Shown: positions 6,049 to 14,919, counted from the first letter of the stretch. The stretch: DNA of 31,408 bases from JAWXBM01 sp964602895 (GCA_964602895.1 CAZRTG010000017.1:1-31408); one strand, 5' to 3'. Numbers and translations: made by a program. Notes: generated by a model from the sequence alone, not told the origin.

Positions 6049-8625
6049 TTGAGTGAGCGAGACGCCCGGTCCTGGGTGGTAATGAAGTTTGGTGGTACCA
6101 GCGTCAGCAGCCTTTTACGCTGGCAAACCATTATTGCTCAGGCGGAAAGACGCCGAAGCGAAGGTCATAAAGTTTTATTGGTAGTGTCTGCTTTGTCAGG
6201 GGTAACCAACCTGCTCACAGCTTTGGCCGATTCCAAAGACGTCACAAATCGTATGCAGTTGCTGGCCGAAATCGAATCGCGTCACCAATCTTTACTGGCA
6301 GAATTGAAAATGCCGGCAAGCGAATTGTTCAATACCCATTGGCATTCACTGAATTCGTTGCTTAATGCCATCGAATTCCCGGCCAACGCACGAAACCGCG
6401 CAAACTTGTTGTCACATGGCGAATTGCTTTCCAGTTCCATCGGTGTGCTGGCTTTCCAATCGCAGGGTAAAGCCCTCTGCTGGCAGGATGCCAGGCAACT
6501 GTTGCGTGCATCACCTGATGCAGACAGCAATCCGCTGTCCGTCAGGTGCAGTGATGAAAGTGACCCTGATGTTCAGGCCCGATTGAACAAGCAGGGGGAA
6601 CTGCACATTACACAAGGGTTTATTGCCAGCGATCAGAATGGTTCAACCTGTTTGCTGGGGCGCGGCGGTTCCGATACTTCAGCAGCCTATTTTGCGGCCC
6701 GGTTGCAGGCAGCTGCACTGGAAATATGGACCGATGTTCCAGGCATGTTTACTGCTGATCCACGCGTGGTTCCCGATGCGCGGCTGCTGAACTGCCTGGG
6801 TTATCGCGAAGCCCAGGAACTGGCATCCATGGGCGCCAAAATATTGCATCCGCCCAGCATTCGACCGGTTCGCCGCCACAATATTCCACTGTATATCAAG
6901 GACACCGGAAGGCCTGATGCCGCTGGCACCCTGATCAGTTCGGCTGATCGTGAAGCCCAGGCGCAGGTCAAAGGCGTGGTCAGCCGCAAAGGTATTGTGT
7001 TGATCAATATGGAAACCTCAAGCATGTGGCGCCAAGCGGGTTTCCTTGCCGACGCTTTTGCTTTGTTTAAACAACATGGTTTTTCGGTTGACCTGATTTC
7101 TACCTCGGAATCGGCAGTTACGGTCAGCCTGGACCCGGATACCGCAGCGGATTCCGCTGACGGTCGTCTGTCGCGTTTGCTGGATGAGTTGTCCGGTATT
7201 TGCCGCGTAGAGGTGCACCGTGATTGTGTGTCCATCAGTCTGGTAGGCAATGCCATCAGAACCATATTGGGGCGCCTGTCGTCGGCGCTGGAGGTGTTTC
7301 AGGACCGTCATGTGTATATGGTCACGCAGTCGGCCAATGATTTGAATCTCACTTTGGTGGTGGATCCGGATCATGCCGATATTCTGGTGCGAAAATTGCA
7401 TCAATTGTTGATTTCATCCCAGGCAGACGGGCGCCTGGAATTTGGCCCCAGTTGGATCGAACTGAATCAACAAAGCAGCAGGGGGGCTGTGGATCCAGCC
7501 TGGTGGCATGTTCGTCAGCCTGATTTGCTGCGGTTGCTGGCTGGTCGTGATTGCGCTTATGTTTACAACCTGCAGCAGGTTGAACAAGCGGCTCAACGCT
7601 TGCTTGACATGAACGCGGTGGATCGAATTTTGTACTCGGTCAAAGCGAATGATCACCCGGCCATACTTGAAGTGCTGGCCGGTTTGGGTTTGGGTTTTGA
7701 ATGTGTGTCCATGAATGAGGTCAAGCACGTACTGCAAACGCTACCCACATTAAGGGCACAGGATATCCTGTTTACGCCCAATTTTGCTGCAAGACAGGAG
7801 TATCAGGACGCCCGGGAAACCGGTGTAACCATTACCATTGATAATGCCTGGGTATTGCAACAATGGCCCCAGGATTTTGCCGACAGTGACGTATTTTTGC
7901 GCCTGGATCTGGAAAGTGGCCACGGTCATCATAAAAAGGTGATTACTTCCGGCAAGGATTCAAAGTTCGGAATTTCACTTTCGCTGATTGATGAGTTGCA
8001 GCCTGTTTTGCAAGCACACGACATTCGTGTGACCGGATTACACGCCCATACGGGCAGCGGCGTGACCGATGCCAGCGTATGGCGCGAACAACTGCAGCGA
8101 TTGATGGCCGTATTACCGGACTTTCCACAGGTTAAGGTATTGGACCTGGGTGGTGGACTGGGTGTTCCGGAGAGACCCATGCAATCCAGATTGGACCTTC
8201 ATGGACTGGATCAGATGTTGGCCGAAGCCCTGGCGGGCACGGCTGTCGAAATCTGGTTGGAACCCGGACGATATCTGGTGGCCGAAAGTGGTGTGTTGTT
8301 GGCCCGTGTCAATCAGCTGAAAGACAAGGGACACTATCGCTATGCAGGCTTGGCCACCGGTATGAATTCGCTGATCAGGCCGGCATTGTATGGGGCTTAT
8401 CATGAAATCGTTAACCTCAGCCGGTTGACAGAAAAGGCCGAGCACAATTATCGGATTGTTGGACCCATTTGTGAATCGGGCGATGTGCTGGGTGAAAGCC
8501 GCTTGCTGCCGGAGTGTCACGAGGGTGATGTCTTGCTGATTGCCAATGCCGGAGCTTATGGTCGCGTCATGGCATCACACTACAACCGACGTGCACCAGC
8601 CGAAGAACTGATTCTGCCAAATTAG
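6049..8625 (+). CDS. lysAC: Bifunctional aspartate kinase / diaminopimelate decarboxylase (LysC-LysA fusion)
   Basis: An 858-residue fusion of the first and last enzymes of lysine synthesis: ATP-dependent phosphorylation of aspartate and PLP-dependent decarboxylation of meso-diaminopimelate. The kinase part has KFGGTSV (13-19) and GRGGSDTSAA (204-213). ACT regulatory sequence (FKQHGFSVDLISTSES and onward) occupies about 320-470. The decarboxylase part starts near 495, with the PLP lysine in YSVKAND (K532), HTGSGV, EPGRYLVAESG and the CESGD motif with C808. The start is TTG 6049, six bases after GGGAG; the next in-frame ATG (6082) would cut into the kinase N-terminus. Fusions of this layout and length are known in Xanthomonadaceae. 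Feedback by lysine through the ACT domains is likely but inferred. Confidence 0.95.
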   Translation: MSERDARSWVVMKFGGTSVSSLLRWQTIIAQAERRRSEGHKVLLVVSALSGVTNLLTALADSKDVTNRMQLLAEIESRHQSLLAELKMPASELFNTHWHSLNSLLNAIEFPANARNRANLLSHGELLSSSIGVLAFQSQGKALCWQDARQLLRASPDADSNPLSVRCSDESDPDVQARLNKQGELHITQGFIASDQNGSTCLLGRGGSDTSAAYFAARLQAAALEIWTDVPGMFTADPRVVPDARLLNCLGYREAQELASMGAKILHPPSIRPVRRHNIPLYIKDTGRPDAAGTLISSADREAQAQVKGVVSRKGIVLINMETSSMWRQAGFLADAFALFKQHGFSVDLISTSESAVTVSLDPDTAADSADGRLSRLLDELSGICRVEVHRDCVSISLVGNAIRTILGRLSSALEVFQDRHVYMVTQSANDLNLTLVVDPDHADILVRKLHQLLISSQADGRLEFGPSWIELNQQSSRGAVDPAWWHVRQPDLLRLLAGRDCAYVYNLQQVEQAAQRLLDMNAVDRILYSVKANDHPAILEVLAGLGLGFECVSMNEVKHVLQTLPTLRAQDILFTPNFAARQEYQDARETGVTITIDNAWVLQQWPQDFADSDVFLRLDLESGHGHHKKVITSGKDSKFGISLSLIDELQPVLQAHDIRVTGLHAHTGSGVTDASVWREQLQRLMAVLPDFPQVKVLDLGGGLGVPERPMQSRLDLHGLDQMLAEALAGTAVEIWLEPGRYLVAESGVLLARVNQLKDKGHYRYAGLATGMNSLIRPALYGAYHEIVNLSRLTEKAEHNYRIVGPICESGDVLGESRLLPECHEGDVLLIANAGAYGRVMASHYNRRAPAEELILPN

Positions 8626-8632
8626 ACCAACC

Positions 8633-8688
8633 CAGCGAGGACTTCTGGGAAAGCTCTGAATAAATCAGAGTTTCCCTAGTCCTCGCTG
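8633..8688. terminator. Long bidirectional hairpin between convergent lysC-lysA and gcvP
   Basis: Outer arms CAGCGAGGACT (8633-8643) and AGTCCTCGCTG (8678-8688) pair perfectly over 11 bp. Inside lies a second palindrome: GGGAAA, one bulged G, CTCTGA, loop ATAAA, TCAGAG, TTTCCC (8647-8676). The right outer arm encodes the last codons and stop of gcvP. Short T-runs exist on both strands, so it can terminate both genes. The inner palindrome recurs near 23.3 kb. Confidence 0.75.
8647..8676. repeat. Palindromic repeat, copy 1
   Basis: A 12-bp stem with a single bulged G (8653) and loop ATAAA. Bases 8650-8673 are identical to 23326-23349, and the flanking stem pairs differ in a compensated way between copies (G-C here against A-T there). 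It is either a lineage-specific terminator sequence or a short dispersed palindrome. Confidence 0.75.
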
Positions 8689-11600
8689 CTTTCCAGCCAC
8701 GCCTCCATGGGCGGGCAGGAACAGATCAGGTTACGGTCACCGTAGACGTTGTCAATGCGGCTGACGGGTGCCCAGAATTTGTTGCGACGCAGACCTGGTA
8801 CCGGATAAGCGGCTGACTCACGGCTGTAGGGGTGATTCCAGTCATCCAGCAGGTCGGCCATGGGATGAGGTGCATTGCGCAAGGCATTGTCATCCCGATC
8901 TGCCAGCCCTGATTCTACCGCGGCAATTTCTTCACGTATGCTCAGCATGGCTTCGATGAATCGATCGATTTCTTCCAGGGACTCACTTTCCGTGGGCTCT
9001 ATCATCAGTGTGCCAGGTACAGGGAAAGACATGGTCGGTGAATGGAAGCCATAGTCGATCAGTCTTTTGGCAACATCTTCTTCGCTGATACCACAGGTCT
9101 CTTTGAACGGGCGCAGATCAATGATGCACTCATGGGCCACCCGGCCGTTTCTGCCGGTATAGAGCACCGGGTAAGCGGTTGCAAGACGTGTGGCAATGTA
9201 ATTGGCACTGAGTATGGCAACCTGTGTGGCACGGGTCAGGCCATCGCGGCCCATCATGGCGATATAAGCCCAGGAAATGGCCAAAATGCCGGCACTGCCC
9301 CAGGGTGCCGCAGAAACTGCTGGATTATTCGCAAAAGGGCCATCCATCGGCACCATGCTGTGACCTGGAAGAAACGGTTCCAGATGTTTGCCCACACAAA
9401 TGGGCCCCACTCCCGGACCACCACCGCCATGGGGAATGCAAAACGTTTTGTGCAGATTCAGGTGTGAGACGTCAGCACCGAATTTACCGGGTGCGGCGCA
9501 GCCAACCAGCGCGTTGAGATTGGCTCCATCCAGATAAACCTGGCCACCATACTCGTGCACAACGGCACAAATCTCGCGCACATCTTCCTCAAATACCCCG
9601 TGTGTTGAGGGATAGGTGATCATCAGGGCAGCCAGATGGTCAGCGTGTTTCTTGGCTTTGCTGCGCAAGTCATCGAGATCAACATTGCCCTGGTCATCGC
9701 ATTTCACCACTTCGATTTTCATCCCGGCCATGGCTGCACTGGCTGGGTTGGTGCCATGCGCAGAAGACGGAATCAGACAAATATCCCGTTGTTGATCGCC
9801 GCGGGAGTGGTGGTACATCCTGATCGCGAGCAGGCCGGCAAACTCACCTTGCGAGCCGGCATTGGGTTGCAGTGAAACGGCATCGTAGCCGGTGCAGGCA
9901 ACCAGCATTTCTTCCAGTTCGCGTAACAGCTGTTGGTAGCCCTGTGCCTGATCCAGCGGTGCAAACGGGTGTATGTCACTGAACTCAGGCCAGGTCACCG
10001 GAATCATTTCGGTGGTAGCGTTCAGTTTCATGGTGCAGGAGCCCAGCGGGATCATGGCGTGCGCCAGTGACAGATCCTTGTTTTCAAGACGCTTGAGGTA
10101 GCGCAACATCTCGGTTTCAGAACGGTATAAGTGGAACACCGGGTGACTCAGGAAGTCACTGCTGCGCTGCAAACTGCCCGGTATGGCGCTGAAGTCGGCA
10201 GGCAGCGACTCATCAAGCCCCAACAGGGTTGTGTCGCTGTCCGGCAGAAAGGCCTGGATCAGTGCTTCAATATGATTGCGACTGGTTTTTTCATTGATAC
10301 TTGCTGCCAACAGCCCCGAGCCGTCACAAAACAGGTTGATGCCAGCGTCCAGCGCCCGTTGATTGATCGTCGCGGCTTGTTTGGCATCAAGACGGAAGCT
10401 GACGGTGTCAAACCAGCTGGAGTTGAGTGGCTTGATGCCGCCCGTTTCCAGTCCTTTGACCAGCAGGCTGGTCAGGCGATGAATACGCCGGGCAATTTTC
10501 ACCAGCCTGTCTTTGCCATGCCATACCGCATACATGCCACTGATAACGGCCAGTAAAGCCTGTGCGGTACAGATATTACTGGTGGCCTTGTCCCGTCGGA
10601 TGTGTTGTTCGCGGGTTTGCAGTGCCATGCGCAGCGCGAGCCTGCCTTTACTGTCTTTGGATACCCCGATCACCCGACCCGGCAAGGACCGCTTGTGATC
10701 TTCCCGGGTCGCAAAAAATGCTGCATGCGGCCCGCCATAGCCCATGGGGACGCCAAAACGTTGTGCCGAGCCTACCACTACATCGGCATCCATCTCGCCC
10801 GGCGGTTTCAGCAGTACGAGACTCATCAGGTCAGCGGCAACCGATACCAGCACATCCTTTTTCCGGGCTTGGGCAATCAAAGCGGAACAGTCGAAAACTT
10901 CACCGTTGACAGCAGGATATTGCAACAGAAGCCCGAAGTATTCGCCGTCGTTGATCAGCTTTTCAGCCTGACCCACAAGCAACTCAATACCCAGATAAGA
11001 AGCGCGGTTTCTGACCACATCCAGCGTCTGCGGCAAGACATTTTCATCGACCAGAAACCGGGTGGACTTGGTCCGTCGGTTGACACGATACAGCATCGCC
11101 ATGGCTTCGGCTGCTGCCGTTGCCTCATCCAGTAATGAAGCATTGGCAATGTCCATACCCGTGAGGTCGCAGACCATTTGCTGGAAGTTGAGCAAGGCTT
11201 CCAGGCGACCCTGGGAAATTTCGGCCTGGTAGGGTGTATATGCGGTATACCAGCCCGGATTTTCCAGCACATTACGCTGTATCACCGGCGGCAGAATGGT
11301 GTCGTGATAACCCAGACCGATCATGCTGTGCTGCACCCGGTTCAGATCAGCCAATTGGCGCAAACGCTGCAGTGTTTCCAGTTCGTTGCGTGCACGTGGC
11401 AGATCAAGAGGTTCGTCCAACTGAATACTCGGAGGCAAGGTAGTCGCCACCAGCTGCACCAGAGATTCGGCACCTACAACCTCCAGCATCTTCTGGATAT
11501 CCGACTTGCGAGGGCCAATATGGCGGGTGACGAAATCGCCATGGTCTTCCAGCTGTCGTAAGGGAGAGTCTGGAATGGCGACGGGACGATGTGCTTGCAT
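8676..11600 (-). CDS. gcvP: Glycine dehydrogenase (decarboxylating), P protein of the glycine cleavage system
   Basis: A 974-residue PLP enzyme that decarboxylates glycine and passes the aminomethyl group to the lipoyl arm of the H protein (E. coli 957 aa). Near the N-terminus are FVTRHIGP and GYHDTILPPVIQRNVLENPG. The C-terminal half has PLGSCTMKLNATTEM, SLQPNAGSQGE, SAHGTNPASA and the PLP-lysine motif NLHKTFCIPHGGGGPG with K718. The single long chain is the proteobacterial fused form, not the split GcvPA/GcvPB. gcvT and gcvH are not adjacent. The gene is 71 bp downstream of cyoE on the same strand and may be cotranscribed or have its own promoter. The likely Shine-Dalgarno GGAG lies in a hairpin arm. 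Confidence 0.97.
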   Translation of the reverse strand: MQAHRPVAIPDSPLRQLEDHGDFVTRHIGPRKSDIQKMLEVVGAESLVQLVATTLPPSIQLDEPLDLPRARNELETLQRLRQLADLNRVQHSMIGLGYHDTILPPVIQRNVLENPGWYTAYTPYQAEISQGRLEALLNFQQMVCDLTGMDIANASLLDEATAAAEAMAMLYRVNRRTKSTRFLVDENVLPQTLDVVRNRASYLGIELLVGQAEKLINDGEYFGLLLQYPAVNGEVFDCSALIAQARKKDVLVSVAADLMSLVLLKPPGEMDADVVVGSAQRFGVPMGYGGPHAAFFATREDHKRSLPGRVIGVSKDSKGRLALRMALQTREQHIRRDKATSNICTAQALLAVISGMYAVWHGKDRLVKIARRIHRLTSLLVKGLETGGIKPLNSSWFDTVSFRLDAKQAATINQRALDAGINLFCDGSGLLAASINEKTSRNHIEALIQAFLPDSDTTLLGLDESLPADFSAIPGSLQRSSDFLSHPVFHLYRSETEMLRYLKRLENKDLSLAHAMIPLGSCTMKLNATTEMIPVTWPEFSDIHPFAPLDQAQGYQQLLRELEEMLVACTGYDAVSLQPNAGSQGEFAGLLAIRMYHHSRGDQQRDICLIPSSAHGTNPASAAMAGMKIEVVKCDDQGNVDLDDLRSKAKKHADHLAALMITYPSTHGVFEEDVREICAVVHEYGGQVYLDGANLNALVGCAAPGKFGADVSHLNLHKTFCIPHGGGGPGVGPICVGKHLEPFLPGHSMVPMDGPFANNPAVSAAPWGSAGILAISWAYIAMMGRDGLTRATQVAILSANYIATRLATAYPVLYTGRNGRVAHECIIDLRPFKETCGISEEDVAKRLIDYGFHSPTMSFPVPGTLMIEPTESESLEEIDRFIEAMLSIREEIAAVESGLADRDDNALRNAPHPMADLLDDWNHPYSRESAAYPVPGLRRNKFWAPVSRIDNVYGDRNLICSCPPMEAWLESSED

Positions 11601-11608
11601 GAAAATTG

Positions 11609-11637
11609 GGCTCCGGAACAGGTAAGAATTCGGAGCC
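11609..11637 (-). promoter_or_regulatory. gcvP: Inverted repeat covering the gcvP Shine-Dalgarno
   Basis: On the minus strand GGCTCCG (11637-11631) can pair with CGGAGCC (11615-11609) across a 15-nt loop. The only GGAG upstream of the gcvP start, 11 nt before the ATG, lies in the second arm, so folding would hide it. Whether the cell uses this is unknown. Confidence 0.4.
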
Positions 11638-11671
11638 TATTGTATGGCTTTAGTCTGCCGGCGTCAGTGTT

Positions 11672-12562
11672 TCAGGGCAGGAAGTTCTGCAGATAATGGT
11701 CAGCCAGCAGGAAAACGAACAATAACATCAGATAAATGACCGAGTAACCGAAGGTTTGCATGGGCAGCTCAGCTCCTTCTCCGGAGTCACCCGCCTGAAG
11801 TAACCGCCATGCGTACCAAAGAAAGCCCAGGTTAAGTACACTCACCCCTGCCAGATAAAGCAGATTACTCATACCGGTGAGATAGGGCAGAGTAGTGACC
11901 AACACCAGCAGAATCGTATAGAAGAAAATATGCCAGCGTGTGAAGTTGGCACCATGGGTTACTGGCAACATGGGGATATCGACTGCGGCGTAGTCCAGCC
12001 GGCGATGTATCGCCAATGCCCAGAAATGGGGTGGTGTCCAGATAAAAACAATAAGAAACAACAATATCGCGCCAGGATCCACCTGTCCGGTAACGGCTGT
12101 CCAGCCCAGCAATGGTGGCGCGGCTCCAGCGGCACCTCCGATCACGATGTTCTGCGGTGTGGCCCGCTTCAGCCAGGCCGTGTATACAATCGCATAACCG
12201 ATCAATGAAACGAATGTCAGCACAGCTGTCAGCGTGTTCACCCAGATTACCAATACCAACATGGACAAGATGCCCAGTGATACAGCAAAAACCAGCACCT
12301 GACGCTCACCCAGCTCACCCTGGGGCAGTGGTCGGTTACGAGTACGTACCATGATGGCATCGATGCGTTGATCGAGCAGGTGATTGATAGCTGCAGCCGA
12401 TGCAGAGGCCAGAGCAATGCCCAGAGTTCCTGCCAGTATTGCACTGAGCGGCGGCCAACCGGGAGTTGCCAGAAATATACCCACAACAGCGGTGAATACA
12501 ATCAATGAAACCACTCTGGGTTTGGTCAACTCGAAATAGCTGGCAGCTTTCTTGAACATCAT
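11672..12562 (-). CDS. cyoE: Protoheme IX farnesyltransferase (heme O synthase)
   Basis: A 296-residue UbiA-family inner-membrane prenyltransferase converting heme B to heme O, the substrate of CtaA; also called ctaB. It is the same length as E. coli CyoE. It begins MMFKKAASYFELTKPRVV. The prenyl-diphosphate-binding segment NHLLDQRIDAIM and then RTRNRPLPQG follow. WTPPHFWALAIHRRLDYA is the second conserved loop. Several hydrophobic helices fill the rest. The start is ATG 12562, overlapping the ctaA stop as TGATG; the longer open frame upstream lies within ctaA and is not homologous. It closes the oxidase biogenesis cluster. Confidence 0.95.
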   Translation of the reverse strand: MMFKKAASYFELTKPRVVSLIVFTAVVGIFLATPGWPPLSAILAGTLGIALASASAAAINHLLDQRIDAIMVRTRNRPLPQGELGERQVLVFAVSLGILSMLVLVIWVNTLTAVLTFVSLIGYAIVYTAWLKRATPQNIVIGGAAGAAPPLLGWTAVTGQVDPGAILLFLIVFIWTPPHFWALAIHRRLDYAAVDIPMLPVTHGANFTRWHIFFYTILLVLVTTLPYLTGMSNLLYLAGVSVLNLGFLWYAWRLLQAGDSGEGAELPMQTFGYSVIYLMLLFVFLLADHYLQNFLP

Positions 12563-13554
12563 CAGTAGCGTTGGGGTGTCGCGCGGAACAGCAGCCAGAC
12601 CATCATAGCGAGTAACAGGGCAGCGACGCCATTGTGCAGCACGGCTATAGCCAGCGGCAACTGAAAAATCACATTGCTGATACCCAGGCTGATCTGAGTG
12701 ATCAACAAGGCCATCAGTACGGCCCCTGCTCTTTGCAACACAGGGGTTCTGAGCAGTCGAAACGAGATCAGGCTCAACAGGACAAAGATTAAAACTGCGC
12801 CCAATCGATGAGCCCAATGTATGGCTACACGCGCGTTCAGATCCAGCACACCGCCTTCATAATCAACGCCAACCTCGCGCCAGATCCGGAAGCCCTCGAT
12901 ATAGTCTGCATCGGGCCACCAGGCATTGTGACAGGTTGGAAAGTCAGGGCAAGCCAAAGCAGAATAGTTGGCGCTGGTCCAGCCTCCAAGGAATATCTGC
13001 AGTACCAGTACGACCAGCCCACTGATAATGATGGGCCGTAATTTCCTGATGGGGTGACTGGGGCTGTATCGTCCTGGCCGGCTGCTTTTAAATGCGAGCC
13101 ACAGCAGCAACCCTAAGGTGGCCACACCCCCCAGTAAGTGGGCAGTTACCACCACAGGTAATAACTTGAGCGTTACTGTCCACATGCCCAACGCAGCCTG
13201 AAAAAGGATGAGGGAGAGTATGCAGGCTGCCAGCAATCGCAGATGCTGATAGCGATTTTCGCGCTTCCATGCCAGGTAGTTTATCAGCACTACCAATAAC
13301 ACCAGACTGCCAGCGAGATAACGGTGGACCATTTCCTTCCATGCCTTGTGTGTTTCCACCGGGCGCTCTGGAAAATTCTGGTTGGCTGCGTCAACTTCAT
13401 GGGCATGTTCTGGCCAGGTAATATGGCCGTAACAACCTGGCCAGTCGGGACAACCCAAACCGGCATGCGAAAGCCGGACATATGCGCCCAGCACGATTAC
13501 ACAGAGGGCTACCAGCGCCGCGAACAAGGCAACACGTTGTATGGATAGTGTCAT
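12562..13554 (-). CDS. ctaA: Heme A synthase, CtaA/COX15 family
   Basis: A 330-residue polytopic inner-membrane enzyme that oxidises the C8 methyl of heme O to give heme A for the aa3-type oxidase. Conserved histidine segments are visible: EMVHRYLAGS, TAHLLGG, AIHWAHRLGA and VLHNGVAAL. Paired cysteines occur in the periplasmic motifs CPDWPGC and CPDFPTC, typical of the proteobacterial form. About eight hydrophobic helices can be seen. Its ATG overlaps the stop of the upstream SCO-like gene by 4 bp (ATGA), and its stop overlaps the cyoE start, so the three are very likely one transcript. Confidence 0.94.
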   Translation of the reverse strand: MTLSIQRVALFAALVALCVIVLGAYVRLSHAGLGCPDWPGCYGHITWPEHAHEVDAANQNFPERPVETHKAWKEMVHRYLAGSLVLLVVLINYLAWKRENRYQHLRLLAACILSLILFQAALGMWTVTLKLLPVVVTAHLLGGVATLGLLLWLAFKSSRPGRYSPSHPIRKLRPIIISGLVVLVLQIFLGGWTSANYSALACPDFPTCHNAWWPDADYIEGFRIWREVGVDYEGGVLDLNARVAIHWAHRLGAVLIFVLLSLISFRLLRTPVLQRAGAVLMALLITQISLGISNVIFQLPLAIAVLHNGVAALLLAMMVWLLFRATPQRY

Positions 13555-14156
13555 GAACCGTTATCCTGTTTGGACCATTTGAGCAATCGTTTCAAATCCT
13601 TGCTCAATTCCGAATCCGAATTGGCCGAATCATAAGCCATCATAATATTGCCCAGCGGGTCGACCAAATAAGTGGTGAAAGTATTCAAGCTCAAATCATT
13701 CTGCAATTGTGCCTTGCGTACCGATTGCTGCAAACTTGCTGAAGGATCTGTCAACAGAATGAATTGATCCGAAATTGCCAGGAGTTGCTGTTCTGTAACT
13801 TCATCCAATTCTGAATCAGACAGCAATGCTATTTCGATGCGTTGTTGTTCCGGTCCGGTAGCCCGATGCACCTGGCGTAGCCCGGTCACTTTTCTTAAAC
13901 AGTCCTGTTCACAAGTGGCTGGTAAAGGGAAAAGGATAATCCAGCTTCCCAGTAGTTCCGGCATTTTTGTCGATACAGAGGTTTCAGCAGCGCTCCAGTC
14001 CAAAGCAACGGGCGGTTGAACCAGTTTGCCTTGATTGACGGTTTCATCGGACAACAAGGGCAGTTGTCCATTGAACATCAACACAGCCGCCAGTAAGGGC
14101 ACCAGGAACAGTGCAATGATGGCTAACAGTTTCAGTCTGTTGGATACGGTACTCAC
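13551..14156 (-). CDS. SCO-like thioredoxin-fold membrane protein of the oxidase cluster
   Basis: A 201-residue protein with a single N-terminal membrane segment (about 9-28, KLLAIIALFLVPLLAAVLMF) and a periplasmic domain. ELLGSWIILFPLP is followed by CEQDC, with cysteines at 82 and 86, the CxxxC spacing of SCO/SenC copper chaperones. The later strand TYLVDPLGNIMMAYD resembles the SCO core. The histidine SCO proteins use to bind copper seems replaced (LNTFTTYLVD), so it may be a thiol reductase or a degenerate chaperone. The start is GTG 14156, overlapping the SURF1 stop as GTGA; longer versions run into SURF1. An uncharacterised gene occupies the same position in Pseudomonas (PA0111). Family placement is by motif only. 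Confidence 0.75.
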   Translation of the reverse strand: MSTVSNRLKLLAIIALFLVPLLAAVLMFNGQLPLLSDETVNQGKLVQPPVALDWSAAETSVSTKMPELLGSWIILFPLPATCEQDCLRKVTGLRQVHRATGPEQQRIEIALLSDSELDEVTEQQLLAISDQFILLTDPSASLQQSVRKAQLQNDLSLNTFTTYLVDPLGNIMMAYDSANSDSELSKDLKRLLKWSKQDNGS

Positions 14157-14857
14157 GGCTTGCTCCGCCGAATTCTTATGGCCAGGGTGAATATCAGAAT
14201 GATAGAGGCAACTGCAAGGGCATACCACTGAACCGCATAAGCCTGATGCTGTGCCGGTAACATGACTGCCGGTTGCCAGTCCCGATCGGCAAAGCCGCTG
14301 CTTTGATCGGCATCGAGCTTGAGTATCATAGGCGCTATGGGCATGTCGGCAGCTTTGGCAATCGTATCAATGTCCAGGTAAGTCAACAGGATTTGTCCGT
14401 CCAAATGGTCAATGACATCGGGTTGACCCAGTTGAACTCCACCCGTGGGCAATTTGCTGAGCAAGCCACTGATGAGCAATTCCTTATCCGGCGTGGGAAC
14501 GTCAGGTAATACCATCCTGTCTGCTGGCATGGCCAGCCAGCCCCGGTCAACCAGTACAGGAGGACCCTGTGTTGAATAAAACAGGGTCATGGCGTGAACA
14601 CCTGTTTGTCCCTGCCAGATTTTGTTATCCAACAGCACGTGCCATTGAGTTTCATATCGTCCCGGTATCTCCACCCGGGCAAAATCCCTGCCTGAGTCCA
14701 GCGCTTGCTGCAAAGTCATTTCGGGGGCTTGTTCGAAACGTTTCAGCAATTCCTGTTTGTCAGTTTTACGATGGATTTGCCAGTTCCCAAGACTGGCAAA
14801 AATCAGGGTTAGTGCAAGCAGTGACAAAAGTAAAAAAATTCGAATCTGGATATTCAT
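14153..14857 (-). CDS. SURF1-family cytochrome oxidase assembly protein
   Basis: A 234-residue inner-membrane protein of the SURF1/Shy1 family, which helps insert heme a into subunit I. It has the family layout of two membrane segments, one at each end (about 7-25 and 205-226), around a periplasmic domain. The family motifs LGNWQIHRK near the first segment, PVLVDRGWL in the middle and YAVQWYALA at the second segment are all present. The start is ATG 14857. It is divergent from the small DUF2909 gene, 62 bp away, and overlaps the next gene by 4 bp. Confidence 0.93.
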   Translation of the reverse strand: MNIQIRIFLLLSLLALTLIFASLGNWQIHRKTDKQELLKRFEQAPEMTLQQALDSGRDFARVEIPGRYETQWHVLLDNKIWQGQTGVHAMTLFYSTQGPPVLVDRGWLAMPADRMVLPDVPTPDKELLISGLLSKLPTGGVQLGQPDVIDHLDGQILLTYLDIDTIAKAADMPIAPMILKLDADQSSGFADRDWQPAVMLPAQHQAYAVQWYALAVASIILIFTLAIRIRRSKP

Positions 14858-14919
14858 GGATTTAAATTGTTGTCACTTCGCTATATATTGACACTTCGTT
14901 TGGCAGTTCAGAGGTCAAT
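14858..14919. promoter_or_regulatory. Divergent promoter region, SURF1 / DUF2909
   Basis: This AT-rich 62-bp gap contains TATATATTGACA and two near-identical CACTTCG segments. It should hold start signals for both genes, but individual -35/-10 pairs cannot be assigned with confidence. AGAGG six bases before ATG 14920 is the ribosome binding site of the plus-strand gene. Confidence 0.3.

Noticed and set aside
11601..11671. Glycine riboswitch before gcvP
   Set aside because: Only 71 bp separate cyoE and gcvP, too short for the usual tandem aptamer, and the conserved aptamer cores are not seen.
11672..12817. A 381-residue CyoE
   Set aside because: The N-terminal 85 residues are translated from ctaA in another frame; the ATG at 12562 gives the standard 296 residues and a TGATG junction.
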